From Actinomycetota bacterium (GTDB lineage: Bacteria; Actinomycetota; Geothermincolia; Geothermincolales; RBG-13-55-18), in contig JAQVFR010000036.1 of NCBI GenBank assembly GCA_028697145.1, forward strand, positions 1-34,671: a stretch of 34,671 nt of DNA. Direction: 5' to 3'. The stretch's first letter is position 1, and every line of letters starts with the position of its first letter. A program made the translations under genes and the position numbers. Below are positions 25,579 through 34,036 of this stretch, in pieces. The notes beneath the pieces were generated by a model. The model was not told the origin of the DNA and searched no databases. It saw nothing but the letters and a program-made list of their open reading frames with translations.

Positions 25579-28500
25579 TTACAGTCTCTTAATGCCGTCG
25601 ATGATACGCATGATGATGCTCTTCGTTACGGCCTTATCCCGCTTTACCTTGGGAACCGGCTTACCCCTATCTAATTCCTCCACTTCCTCTTCTTCTCCTT
25701 TCGGTTTAACCGGTATCTTTATCTTCTTTGTCGGCTGCGGCGTGGATACTCCCGTAAGCTCGGCCAATTCTCTTTCTAAGGAGTAGGCTCCCACGTCGAA
25801 ATCCTGCGTCTCTTCCAGGGCGTCCTCTACCCTGTCCGCCGCCTCGTAAGCGGGCGCGGAGGCAACTGGAGCATCGAACTGCGAGGGCTCGAAAGCTGCT
25901 GGCGGCCGCTGCTCCGGGGCCACCGTCGGCACGGTTGCGGCGGGTTGCTCGGGCACGGCGGGCTCCACGTATTCGGGAGCGGGTGCCTGGGCCGCCTCCG
26001 GCACGGCGAACTCCGCTTCGGGCGCTGCGGGCTCCGGCATGGCTTGCTCCGGGGCCACCGTCGGCACGGTTGCGGCGGGTTGCTCGGGCACGGCGGGCTC
26101 CACGTATTCGGGAGCGGGTGCTTGGGCCGCCTCCGGCACGGCCTCGGGGCTTTCCGCCAGCCTCTCGAGCAATTCGATGGGCTCGGGCGATTCCCGGGCG
26201 GGCTCCGGCACGGCGAACTCCGCTTCGGGCGCTGCCGCCTCCGGCATGGCCTCGGGGCTTTTCGCCAGCCTCTCGAGCAATTCGATGGGCTCGGGCGATT
26301 CCCGGGCGGGCTCCGGCACGGCGAACTCCGCTTCGGGCGCTGCGGGCTCCGGCATGGCCTCGGGGCTTTCCGCCAGCATCTCAATGATATCGAACGTGCT
26401 GCGCGATTCCTCGAGCGCCTCCGGCACCTGGGCATCTATCGTCTCGCCGGCCGGTCCTTCCATGGTCTCCGGCTCCAGCTGCGCGGTTCCGCCATCGGAT
26501 GGAACCTCCGTCTCCGCCCCGAAGACCTTCTCCAGCTCCTCCAGCGATGCCGGCATATCGTCTTGCGCGGGCAACGCCTCCCCTGCGAGCTCTTCCTCCT
26601 CATAAGCTTCAAGGATCTCTTTTTCCAGCCCGGATATCTCATCCGCAAGGTCCTGCGGCAGGGCTTCGTCGGCAAGGATCTCCTCCTCCAGCGCCGCAAT
26701 CTCCTCCTCGAGCTCCGCGATATCCAGGGCGGGAACACCCTGTTCTGCTTCCAGTATCTCCTTTTCGAGATCCTCTATCTCGTCGCTGAAAAGATCCCCT
26801 CTGCGCTCTCCAATAGCATTCTCGGACTTAGGCACCACCTCGCCGATATCGAAGAAGGTCTCCGCAGGTTCTCCCGGCTGCAGCCCCGGCTCCTCGGGCA
26901 ACGGCAATGCGTCCTCCACAAGCAGGGCTTTCTCGGATGACGGCAAATCCTCCAGCATTACGCTTTCCAGGATATCCGCGGCGGATGCATCGGTGTAAAA
27001 GTCCACGCCGACGGCGTAAGCCGGTTCCTCTTTCCTCGGCTCCGTCTCCTCAGCGTGCGATATTCCACCCGCAGCAAGGTATTCCTCCCCCGCTCTTTCG
27101 GGAATATCCTCGAGCATCACGCTCTCCAGGATGGCAGCGGCCGAGGGGTCGTCGGGCCCCCTGCCGTCATCACCGGCTAAACCGGGCTCTTCCTCGAGGG
27201 ACGTACGGGAGACCTGTGCGCCCCCTACACTGCCATCGCTCCCCTCGAGCTGTTCGAATATCTCGTCCAGGCTCGCCCCCATCGCAGGCTCCGGGTATGC
27301 CGACGCCACCGCTCTTCCCTCCGTCTCGGCCTCAACGCCGCCTCCAGGGGGGTCGCCCGGCATTGTCTCTTCGTCGATTCCGGTCCCATCTGCGGTGGCG
27401 CCCGCCACATGCCTTTCTTCAATCTTCGATTCCGTTTCCGTTGCCGCCAGGTGGCTCTTCCACTCCTCGGGTATCTCCTCCGGTTCCCGCTCCGCTCTCT
27501 CCTTTTCGGCCAGGCTCTCCATCTTGCCGTATTTCTTCTCGAGATATGCCCGCTTCGCCGCCCTTGCCTCGACGCTCTCCTTCGTCATCTTCTCGAAGCG
27601 GTAATGAGGGGCGCGCTCCGGAGGGAGCGCCTCCTTTTCTCCCTCGGCCTCGTCCAGGCCCAGACCCTCCGGAAGAAGTGAACTTATCTTCTTTTTGAGC
27701 TCCTCCAGCTCGGCCTCTTTGCTGTCTATTTCCAGGACCTGCTCGGCCTCCATGGACTCCTCGATGGCGGCTTCTTTCATCTCGAGGATGTGCTCCTCCT
27801 CTTTTTTCTTCTCTTCCTCGAGGACTTTCTGCGCACCCAGCGGCAGCTCCGCTTCCGGCAATATTTCCTTTTGCGATATCTCCCGCTCCCCTTCGGCCGC
27901 CGGTGCCGCGACCTCTTGTTCCTCCGCACCGTCTGCCGCTTCCTCCGTTACCTCGACCTCCAGCGCGGCGGTAACTACCTCCTCGACAAGTATGTCTCCC
28001 TCCGAATCATCGCCTATCTCGATCTCTACGGCCTCCGCCTCGCCTGAATCGGCCGCTGCCTCCACCGCCTCCACCGAACTTGCGGAAACCATCGCCACCT
28101 GCTCGATATCTTCCGTAACTTCCAGCGCTTCATCGCTGATTACGGGCTCCTCCTCCACTGCGAGTCCCGTTTCCACCAACCCGGTCACCGGCACCGGCGC
28201 CGCCGCCTCAACCTCTTTCTCCTCTTCGCCACCGGTCTCGGGGGGAGCCGTCTCGATCTCTCCTTGCGCATCCGCCTCCAGGCGTTCGAACACCTCGCCC
28301 AGGGCGTCCGCGACCTCCCATGGTTCCTCCTCGTAGGCGGCCTGGGCGGCCTCTTTCGCGGCAGGCTCCACCGTTTTCGGCTCCGTGATAATCTCTTCCG
28401 CCGGCTCTTCCGCCTCGGATGCGAAGTCGGGGATCTCCACGAAAGCTGGCGCTGCTTCGCCTACCTCCTCCTCGACTTTCTCCAGTTCCTCCGCCAGCCG

Positions 28501-29250
28501 CTCCAGCCTCAGATCCGCTTCCTGCTCCTCCGAGGCCGGGGTGATGTTCTCCAACAGCCCGGAACCGATAAGTCCGTAGAGGATCTTGCAGGTGTGCAGG
28601 GTGCTCATTCCCGTGAGCTCTACGATCTGCCTGACCGTCTTTTCGCCGTCGATATGTGTGAGGACCATCCATTCCTCGGGCGTCAGGCTTATCTGCGCGG
28701 CCTCTCTGCCCTGCATGGAGGTCATCTTGAAGATCACGTTCAGGTTGGGTATCTTCTTCTCGATGCGGTTCCACTCGTCCAGCCGCCGCGATCCCTCCAT
28801 GATCAGCTCCTCGGTGCTGATGGAGAGGCCGATGTCCTCCTCCGGAAAAACGACCCCCGGCTGGAAATCGAAATCGCCGTCCGTCCACCGCAGCATCTCG
28901 AAGACGGCGTCCTGTATCTGTTCTTCTACGAACACCTCCAACTGTTCTTTGGTAATATATCCCATGCGGATGAGGAGCTGCCCCAGCCGCTGGCCCCGGG
29001 CCGTGGTCTTCTGCAGTTCCAGCGCCTCGTCTACCTGTGCCTTCGAGACGATTCCAGCGTTAAGGAGCTTGAGGCCGAGCGATTGCCGTTTCCAGTTGGT
29101 GGTGGCGAAAAATACCTCGCCGTTACGAAAGCAGATATAACCCCTGGCTTGCCCGCGGGTAAGGTTGAGCGTCCCGTTCTTCTTGCCGAAATTCAGCAAC
29201 TGGAACAGGTCGGGAATGCTGAAATCCTTCAGGCTTCCTTTCAGGGCCAT
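25579..29250 (-). CDS. Giant DUF4388 protein with MshEN-like motifs and a long acidic low-complexity region
   Basis: A 1223-residue protein. Residues 1-50 match the DUF4388 start ([20 protein letters not shown]). Two 24-residue MshEN-like motifs follow at 57-80 and 88-111 with a seven-residue spacer, then a helix-rich part ending in a winged-helix-like segment near 190-235 ([20 protein letters not shown]). From about 245 to 1170 it is a Glu/Ala/Pro-rich, probably disordered region. It holds repeated short motifs: [14 protein letters not shown] near 700 and [14 protein letters not shown] near 760, several LEEEI/LEKEIL heptads near 800-890, and Pro/Glu/Ala repeats at 960-1115. The C-terminus is basic ([11 protein letters not shown], then a Lys/Arg-rich end). 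It looks like a scaffold linking roadblock/GTPase signalling to other partners; no enzyme domain is seen. Confidence 0.85.
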   Translation of the reverse strand: MALKGSLKDFSIPDLFQLLNFGKKNGTLNLTRGQARGYICFRNGEVFFATTNWKRQSLGLKLLNAGIVSKAQVDEALELQKTTARGQRLGQLLIRMGYITKEQLEVFVEEQIQDAVFEMLRWTDGDFDFQPGVVFPEEDIGLSISTEELIMEGSRRLDEWNRIEKKIPNLNVIFKMTSMQGREAAQISLTPEEWMVLTHIDGEKTVRQIVELTGMSTLHTCKILYGLIGSGLLENITPASEEQEADLRLERLAEELEKVEEEVGEAAPAFVEIPDFASEAEEPAEEIITEPKTVEPAAKEAAQAAYEEEPWEVADALGEVFERLEADAQGEIETAPPETGGEEEKEVEAAAPVPVTGLVETGLAVEEEPVISDEALEVTEDIEQVAMVSASSVEAVEAAADSGEAEAVEIEIGDDSEGDILVEEVVTAALEVEVTEEAADGAEEQEVAAPAAEGEREISQKEILPEAELPLGAQKVLEEEKKKEEEHILEMKEAAIEESMEAEQVLEIDSKEAELEELKKKISSLLPEGLGLDEAEGEKEALPPERAPHYRFEKMTKESVEARAAKRAYLEKKYGKMESLAEKERAEREPEEIPEEWKSHLAATETESKIEERHVAGATADGTGIDEETMPGDPPGGGVEAETEGRAVASAYPEPAMGASLDEIFEQLEGSDGSVGGAQVSRTSLEEEPGLAGDDGRGPDDPSAAAILESVMLEDIPERAGEEYLAAGGISHAEETEPRKEEPAYAVGVDFYTDASAADILESVMLEDLPSSEKALLVEDALPLPEEPGLQPGEPAETFFDIGEVVPKSENAIGERRGDLFSDEIEDLEKEILEAEQGVPALDIAELEEEIAALEEEILADEALPQDLADEISGLEKEILEAYEEEELAGEALPAQDDMPASLEELEKVFGAETEVPSDGGTAQLEPETMEGPAGETIDAQVPEALEESRSTFDIIEMLAESPEAMPEPAAPEAEFAVPEPARESPEPIELLERLAKSPEAMPEAAAPEAEFAVPEPARESPEPIELLERLAESPEAVPEAAQAPAPEYVEPAVPEQPAATVPTVAPEQAMPEPAAPEAEFAVPEAAQAPAPEYVEPAVPEQPAATVPTVAPEQRPPAAFEPSQFDAPVASAPAYEAADRVEDALEETQDFDVGAYSLERELAELTGVSTPQPTKKIKIPVKPKGEEEEVEELDRGKPVPKVKRDKAVTKSIIMRIIDGIKRL
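25911..26356. repeat. Coding tandem and interspersed repeats in the DUF4388 gene
   Basis: Two families are visible. About 95 bases starting at 25911 recur at 26046 (offset 135 bases, 45 codons) with at most a few differences. About 106 bases starting at 26143 recur at 26251 (offset 108 bases, 36 codons). Both offsets keep the frame. The encoded repeats are Pro/Glu/Ala-rich. The near-identity at DNA level points to recent duplication or ongoing slippage. Confidence 0.9.
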
Positions 29251-29423
29251 ATGATCACATCACCCGCCGCGAGCGCATCCGCCGGGAGGAAGCACGCGCC
29301 GCGCTTCGTCCCGCATTTGCCCTCGTATGCTATGCTTCCGTTCCGTTCCCCCACGCCACGCTCCTTCAACGGTCCTGGCCGCGCCCGGGCCGTTTGGCCA
29401 GGTGCAAACGCGCCATGCCCCTT

Positions 29424-29822
29424 TCAATCATATTCGATGCGGAATTCCACCTTAATGATCTCGGCGATCTTTTTTGCCGCGCCCTTGACGTCGTATAAGA
29501 CCAGTCCGAGCTTGCTCCCCTTGCGGACCAGCGCGGTCAGTACCGCGTCCTCCCCGGCGGCCATAAGAAAAACGTATCCGGAATTGCCCTCCACGAACAC
29601 CTGCGCCAACTCCCCTCTCCCCAACTCCTCTGATGTCCTCTCCCCCAGGCTGAGGAGGGCGGCAGACATGGCGCCAAGCCTGTCCTCCTCGAGGGTATTG
29701 GGCAGGACCGATGCCATTACCAGGCCGTCCATGCTGACGACAGCCGCGGCATCGACCTCGGCAGATCTCGAGACCAACTCGTTAAGGGCATTCCTCAGCC
29801 TGTCCTCCCTAGATTCCGCCAA
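29424..29822 (-). CDS. Roadblock/LC7 domain protein (first of three along the sequence)
   Basis: A 132-residue protein of the roadblock/LC7 fold, which includes MglB and other GTPase regulators. The core reads AAAVVSMDGLVMASVLP, a helix (LGAMSAALLSLGERTSEEL), strands AQVFVEGNSGYVFLMAA and AVLTALVRKGSKLGLVLYDV, and a final helix. It begins at a TTG (29822) with AGGAGG eight bases upstream. It follows another roadblock gene by 48 bases, and 173 bases without a recognised feature separate it from the DUF4388 gene. It is the longest of the three and ends in a short acidic strand. Confidence 0.85.
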   Translation of the reverse strand: MAESREDRLRNALNELVSRSAEVDAAAVVSMDGLVMASVLPNTLEEDRLGAMSAALLSLGERTSEELGRGELAQVFVEGNSGYVFLMAAGEDAVLTALVRKGSKLGLVLYDVKGAAKKIAEIIKVEFRIEYD

Positions 29823-29870
29823 GAAACCGACCTCCTATGTATTGTCCAGAAAAAACGTGTTCTCTCGCCC

Positions 29871-30245
29871 TCACTCGAAGAGCCTTGCCAATTCCTCCGC
29901 GGTGCGCTTCCCTTCCATAAAAACCACGCCCATCTTCGCTTCGGCTCTAACCAGCAGTGACAGCAGCGCATCGGGCCCGCAGTGAACGAGCAGGAGATAT
30001 CCCATGTCCCCTTTAATATACACCTGCTCGAGTTCCCCCCTCTTGAGGTCGCGGGCCGCCCTCTCGCCCATACCGAGTACGGAGGCAGACAGCGCTCCTA
30101 TCATCTCCTCATCCGCTTCGTCGGAGATATCCGAGGCCAGCGCCATGGCATCCGAGCTGATCAGAACCGCCGCCTCGATCTCCGGCAGGTTGGAGCGCAA
30201 GTCCATGAGGATGGAGTTCATTCTCTCGATTCTGTCCGAAGTCAA
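29871..30245 (-). CDS. Roadblock/LC7 domain protein (middle)
   Basis: A 124-residue roadblock/LC7 protein with IEAAVLISSDAMALASDI (the usual Asp-Gly turn replaced by Asp-Ala), the helix IGALSASVLGMGERAARDL, strands LEQVYIKGDMGYLLLVHC and ALLSLLVRAEAKMGVVFM, and the closing helix RTAEELARLFE. It starts at a TTG (30245) with AGGAGG five bases upstream. It resembles the neighbour at 29424-29822 more than the third, which suggests a local duplication. Homo- or heterodimers with its neighbours are likely for this fold. Confidence 0.85.
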   Translation of the reverse strand: MTSDRIERMNSILMDLRSNLPEIEAAVLISSDAMALASDISDEADEEMIGALSASVLGMGERAARDLKRGELEQVYIKGDMGYLLLVHCGPDALLSLLVRAEAKMGVVFMEGKRTAEELARLFE

Positions 30246-30310
30246 TCTTACCTCCTGAAAGAACGACAGGTCACCGCCTCCCTATAGGGGGAGACGCCAT
30301 TTCCGCCCCA

Positions 30311-30664
30311 TTACAGGGACGTCTCGATCGCGGGAAGATACTTGCGGATGTCATATCTCGCCTTTCCCAGGTTCGCCCCCGAGGGCAGGATAGACACGAG
30401 AATCGCATCCGTGCCAACGGCGCTCATGAGGATGGCGCCCTTCTCAAACTCGAACATGGCCTGGGCCATCGGCCCCTGGGCCAGCTCCAGCCCTATCACC
30501 TCGGCGGCGCCCAGGGAACTGGGCGCTATCGCGCCGACGGCCTCCAGCTGGCTTGCGTCTTCACCCGCCGTCTCGATTATGAAGCCGTCTCTCCCTACCA
30601 CCAGCGCTGCACGCACGGTTCCGGTGGCAACCAATTCCTCCAGGACTTTTCTCAGATCGGGCAA
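30311..30664 (-). CDS. Roadblock/LC7 domain protein (promoter-proximal)
   Basis: A 117-residue roadblock/LC7 protein: RAALVVGRDGFIIETAG (with the Asp-Gly turn), the central helix around ASQLEAVGAIAPSSLGAAE, AMFEFEKGAILMSAVG and AILVSILPSGANLGKARYDI. It starts at a TTG (30664) with AGGAGG nine bases upstream and is the first gene after the 30810-30838 promoter. It is the most divergent of the three, with a shorter C-terminus, and may have a distinct role such as dimer partner or GTPase-facing subunit. Confidence 0.85.
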   Translation of the reverse strand: MPDLRKVLEELVATGTVRAALVVGRDGFIIETAGEDASQLEAVGAIAPSSLGAAEVIGLELAQGPMAQAMFEFEKGAILMSAVGTDAILVSILPSGANLGKARYDIRKYLPAIETSL

Positions 30665-30729
30665 TCCACAACACCTCCTGCCCCGGGGAGAAAGGGATCT
30701 CTCTCCTCTCTTTCCTCTTATATCCGGTC

Positions 30730-30857
30730 GGTAATGACGTTTACCACCACTCTAAACTCTTATCGTCATTACCTTATCGCGTTTTTAATCCCGTTACTGA
30801 TGTTGTTTGATTATACTAAAGTTAAATCTTGGCTCCAATGAATAGATATCGTCATTT
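30730..30857. promoter_or_regulatory. Three copies of a TATCGTCATT-type motif flanking the roadblock promoter
   Basis: GGTAATGACG (30730-30739) and CGTCATTACC (30764-30773) are perfect ten-base inverted copies 24 bases apart, in the transcribed leader. TATCGTCATT also occurs at 30761-30770 and again at 30847-30856, just upstream of the -35 element. The spacing around the promoter suggests regulator binding sites; the leader pair could also form an RNA hairpin. No gene is present in 30665-30954. Confidence 0.5.
30810..30838 (-). promoter_or_regulatory. Predicted promoter of the roadblock-DUF4388-GTPase genes
   Basis: On the minus strand TTGGAG (30838-30833), 17 bases, then a perfect TATAAT (30815-30810) in an AT-rich patch. 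The leader to the first roadblock gene would be about 140 bases. Confidence 0.75.
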
Positions 30858-30929
30858 CCTGGTTTTTCTTGACCTGACACCGCCCGGCAACATCTCACTT
30901 CCTCATACTTGCTTCCGTGCATCAACATA

Positions 30930-30952
30930 GGCTCCGCCACCTGCAGGGAGCC
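30930..30952 (-). other. Hairpin just after the ferredoxin gene
   Basis: GGCTCC and GGAGCC pair around an 11-base loop three bases after the ferredoxin stop. No T-run follows, so it is only a weak terminator candidate for the hydrogenase genes. Confidence 0.3.
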
Positions 30953-30954
30953 CG

Positions 30955-31245
30955 TCAGAACATGGCGGCGCATTTTAGCTGCGCCCGGGCGTCCGCGGGC
31001 CCGTAACGCTCTGTTCCATCCCCCGCCTCCACCGCGATCGCATCCGCGCGGCATGCCACCTCGCAGCTCAGACACCTGATGCAGCTCTCCTCGCATGCTA
31101 CACGGGGATAGCCGTCGTCCCCACGAACGAACACCGGGAACTCCAGGCCGTCTACCTGCGGACAGATGTCAACGCATTCGAAACAACCCACGCATCTGTC
31201 GCGGTCTATCCTTATCAGGGGCTCAACCTTCTCCACGTACTCCAA
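30955..31245 (-). CDS. 2x[4Fe-4S] ferredoxin-type protein
   Basis: A 96-residue electron carrier with two cluster motifs: CVGCFECVDICP near residues 18-29 and CIRCLSCEVACRADAI near 55-70. Both C-x2-C-x2-C-x3-C sets are complete. I placed the start at a TTG (31245) because GGGAGGAG is correctly spaced; a GTG at 31254 is too close to the same site. It lies 34 bases after the hydrogenase large subunit, so it probably carries electrons to or from that complex. Confidence 0.85.
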   Translation of the reverse strand: MEYVEKVEPLIRIDRDRCVGCFECVDICPQVDGLEFPVFVRGDDGYPRVACEESCIRCLSCEVACRADAIAVEAGDGTERYGPADARAQLKCAAMF

Positions 31246-31279
31246 CCCTTTCACTCCTCCCGCTCAGAACAGCGACATA

Positions 31280-32599
31280 TCAATGCACGCCACAGGGGAT
31301 ACAGGGGGCGAAAGCACGTATGGCCGTCTCCAGGAGGACCAGGGCTCTTTCGCCCGTATCCGCGCTACCCAGGACGGTTCGCGCGCTTTCCAGCACCGCC
31401 CTTTCCAGGGACTTGAGGTTGAACTGCAGCGGCGTGGTGATCGATAACCGCTTCACCAGGCCGTCCTCGTCCAGGACCAGACCGTAGAGCAGCGTCCCTT
31501 CCGGACCCTCAACCGCTCCCTCCCCGCTACCTCCGGAAGGGTTCAGCGTCCGGCGCATCATCTCTCCGCCGGGCAGAGCGAGGAGTTCTACCATCCTCTC
31601 CCAGGCATGGATCATCTCCAGGATCCTGGCCGCGTGTCCTATCATGTTGCGGTGCAGTGGGAACCCCCAGTGGGCCTTGACCTCCTCCAGTTCCTCGTCG
31701 GCCAGAGCCGTACCGTAGCCTCCGTTAACGTTCAGACGCGCCAGCGGGCCGACCCTCACCTCGCCCACTCCGGACAGCTCCACACTCCTGATATGCGAAT
31801 GGGGCGAGTTGTCCTCCCGCAAACGCTCGGCGGCCTCTTCGAGGCCGAAGGCCTCCTTCGCCTCGCCTCCCGCATCGACGACCGCCAGGGCCGTTCCCGT
31901 GATCGCCATCCCGCCTTCCCCCCGGAGCGACAGGGATGGCGCCTCATCCGTGCCCAGTGCGTTCACGGCCTCCTCGTTCCTGCGCAGCAAGAGCTTGACG
32001 AGACGCCCAGTCTCGATAAGAAACGGCCTGGCTTCGTTGAGCCGGTCGATCAGCGCCCTTCTCGTATCCGCGGATATGTCCCTGACCGCTCCGCCCGGCA
32101 GGAAATTCACGGGGTGCACGGCCCTGCCCCCGGCTTCTTTCAACACGCTGGTCCCAAGGGACTTGAGCTCCATGAGCCTCTTGACCGTCTCCTCATCGAC
32201 GCGATGGATGCTGATAATGTTACGCAGACCCGGATCGGATGAAGGGAAGAGAAGATCGGGAAGGCTGTGCACGGTAAGGGATACCGCGTGCCGCTCGAAC
32301 AGCTGACCCCAAAGGGCCAGTTCGCGGAGGCGAAGGGCTTCCGGCGGCACCTCCACCCCCAGCGCATTCTCCACCGCGGTGGCGGCGGCGAGTTGGTGAA
32401 AGAGAGAATCGCAGCCGCAGATGCGGGATACGATGGGGCAGAGCCCGTCGATGTGCGATCCTCTTGCTATCTGATCGAAGCCTCGGTACCCGAAAGCCTG
32501 GAAACGCGCGTCCCGCGGGTTTTCGGCCTCGTCGAGGACAATCTTCACGCTGGCGTTCCCCATGATCCGGGTCAGAGGATCTATCAGGATCTCCGGCAT
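31280..32599 (-). CDS. Divergent NiFe hydrogenase large subunit-like protein (MvhA type)
   Basis: A 439-residue protein whose overall layout fits group 3 (F420-non-reducing, Mvh-like) large subunits: IDPLTRIMGNASVKI, RGFDQIARG, SRICGCDSLFHQLAAATAVENALGV, HSLPDLLFP, GGYGTAL and a C-terminal FAPCIPCGVH. Key places differ from the usual motifs: TRIEGH is TRIMGN, RGFE is RGFD (39-42), the first cysteine pair is C-G-C (61, 63) instead of C-x-x-C, and DPCxxC is APCIPC (433, 436). The protein ends exactly at the His where maturation peptidases normally cut, so no cleavable tail exists. It may be an active but unusual hydrogenase or a related redox or sensory protein. The ATG at 32599 has AAGGTG upstream. 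Confidence 0.85.
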   Translation of the reverse strand: MPEILIDPLTRIMGNASVKIVLDEAENPRDARFQAFGYRGFDQIARGSHIDGLCPIVSRICGCDSLFHQLAAATAVENALGVEVPPEALRLRELALWGQLFERHAVSLTVHSLPDLLFPSSDPGLRNIISIHRVDEETVKRLMELKSLGTSVLKEAGGRAVHPVNFLPGGAVRDISADTRRALIDRLNEARPFLIETGRLVKLLLRRNEEAVNALGTDEAPSLSLRGEGGMAITGTALAVVDAGGEAKEAFGLEEAAERLREDNSPHSHIRSVELSGVGEVRVGPLARLNVNGGYGTALADEELEEVKAHWGFPLHRNMIGHAARILEMIHAWERMVELLALPGGEMMRRTLNPSGGSGEGAVEGPEGTLLYGLVLDEDGLVKRLSITTPLQFNLKSLERAVLESARTVLGSADTGERALVLLETAIRAFAPCIPCGVH

Positions 32600-32641
32600 T
32601 GTATCACCTTTACGGTCTCCACGATCTCATCACCCCTCGCC

Positions 32642-33544
32642 CTATTCCCTCTCTCCCAGACGATAGAGGAAGGGCGCGCTGCCCCCGGGCCTGCGACGCC
32701 TCAACAACGCCTCCGCCAGGCAGTACCTGAAAAAGGAATGTGCGGGGTCCTTTATCGCGTCCTGCACCTCGTGTGGTTTTTTGCCCGTCGCCCTCGTCAG
32801 GCGCCGCAAGGTCTCCGCCCGGGGATCAAGCGCCGGGTGCTTCAGCACCGCGTCGCTGGGGCCTCTGCATCCGTCGCATGGTATGCCCGATTCGCTCACG
32901 CATACCGCCCCGCATCCATCCCTGGTGAGGGGCCCCATGCACAGGAATCCCTGCTCCAGCAGGCACTTCTTCTCCGCAGCCTCGGCATCGGTGGTTCTGT
33001 GCGGGCCCGCCTGGGGGAGGGACACTCCGGAAACCGCGCACTCCGAGCAAACACTCGATCCCTCCCGTGATGGCAACGTGCCCGACAACGAGAATTCCAG
33101 AAAAGACCTCATCAGCTCCACCGGTGGCGGACATCCCGGCAGGTAGGCGTCTACCCTCACGTACGAATCAACGGGGAGCAGGCGGCGCACTCCCTGCGGC
33201 TCTCCTTCGAAGGACGCATCGGCCCCGAAACGGCGCCGCATCATCCTTTCCTCCGAGAACATATCCGCCAGGCCCGGCACCCCCCCATAACATGCGCAGG
33301 TCCCCAGGGCGACCAGGAATTCGGATCTCTCGCGCGCCTGCTTGGCCTTACGGTAATCGTCTCCGTTGCGGATGACGCCCTCGACGAGTACCATGTCGAC
33401 CTCCGGTATGCCCTTCCGGTCTACGACAAAGGGGGCGAAGGGCACGCTGTTCTCGCTGATCAGCGAGAAGAGATAATCCTCCATGCTGAGGAAAACCATC
33501 TGGCACCCGAGGCACGAGCCGAGGGACACCATTGCCAGCCGCAT
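32642..33544 (-). CDS. NiFe hydrogenase small subunit (MvhG-like)
   Basis: Electron-transfer subunit of 300 residues. The proximal cluster cysteines are C11 and C14 (GSCLGCQ), C83 (GTCACYGG) and C138 (LPGCPPP). A C-terminal ferredoxin-like part adds eight cysteines: C166, C169, C194, C202, C211, C215, C223 and C226, with the MvhG-like CLLEQGFLCMGPLTRDGCGA and IPCDGCRGP. That is enough for two more [4Fe-4S] clusters. No Tat signal is present, so it is cytoplasmic. The ATG at 33544 has GGAG six bases upstream and begins three bases after the preceding gene. Unlike the large subunit, its cluster ligands look complete. Confidence 0.9.
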   Translation of the reverse strand: MRLAMVSLGSCLGCQMVFLSMEDYLFSLISENSVPFAPFVVDRKGIPEVDMVLVEGVIRNGDDYRKAKQARERSEFLVALGTCACYGGVPGLADMFSEERMMRRRFGADASFEGEPQGVRRLLPVDSYVRVDAYLPGCPPPVELMRSFLEFSLSGTLPSREGSSVCSECAVSGVSLPQAGPHRTTDAEAAEKKCLLEQGFLCMGPLTRDGCGAVCVSESGIPCDGCRGPSDAVLKHPALDPRAETLRRLTRATGKKPHEVQDAIKDPAHSFFRYCLAEALLRRRRPGGSAPFLYRLGERE

Positions 33545-33547
33545 CTT

Positions 33548-34036
33548 CTACTCCAGGTTCGTTACAAGCATCACAAGGCAGGCTCCTGGACCCGTGTGCT
33601 CGGTATGGAGGTCTACCCTGCGTTCGAATATCTTCTCCAGCATGCCTGCCGCATAACCATGTACCGTCTGGCAGGCCACGCCGCCCATCCTGACCCCCGC
33701 CGCTAGACAGGCGTCACGCACCGGACATTCCTCGAAAAGGAGCCTGATGAACATCTCCTCGACCTCGTATACCCAGAAATCGTCGTCTTCCTTGTTTTTC
33801 CATAGAGTGACCTTCCACACATCCTCACTGCTCGGGAAGACCCACTTCAAGGCACGCTCGATATCGTCCGTGCTGTCATGGGCGGCTGCCTCCTTTAGCC
33901 CGAGGTCCTTCCCCGCGAAATACATCAGCTGGGGCGCGGACTTGCCGGTTACCTCCAGGCCCGCCTGATTCATGATACCCAGGGTCTCGGATATGGCGCG
34001 TATACGCTCCTCCAAGGCCCGTTCCTCATCCGTCAT
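33548..34036 (-). CDS. V4R-like cysteine-containing protein, first gene of the hydrogenase group
   Basis: A 162-residue protein of uncertain function. The C-terminal part (CPVRDACLAAGVRMGGVACQ, then HGYAAGMLEKIFERRVDLH and TGPGACLVMLV) resembles the V4R (4-vinyl reductase-like) small-molecule-binding domain, which also has a Cys...G-Y/F-x-x-G-x-x-E...C layout; this is pattern recognition only. Cysteines at 104, 110, 122 and 153 could bind metal. The N-terminus (ALEERIRAISETLGIMNQAG) is helical. I used the ATG at 34036 (GGAAGGG nine bases upstream); the frame is open to 34135. It lies three bases before the small subunit, so it is co-expressed and may act as sensor, chaperone or partner. Confidence 0.65.
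   Translation of the reverse strand: MTDEERALEERIRAISETLGIMNQAGLEVTGKSAPQLMYFAGKDLGLKEAAAHDSTDDIERALKWVFPSSEDVWKVTLWKNKEDDDFWVYEVEEMFIRLLFEECPVRDACLAAGVRMGGVACQTVHGYAAGMLEKIFERRVDLHTEHTGPGACLVMLVTNLE

Noticed and set aside
30866-30886. A REP-like sequence resembling GTCAGGTC near the roadblock promoter
   Set aside because: Only eight bases agree and there is no inverted partner, so it is not counted as another element.
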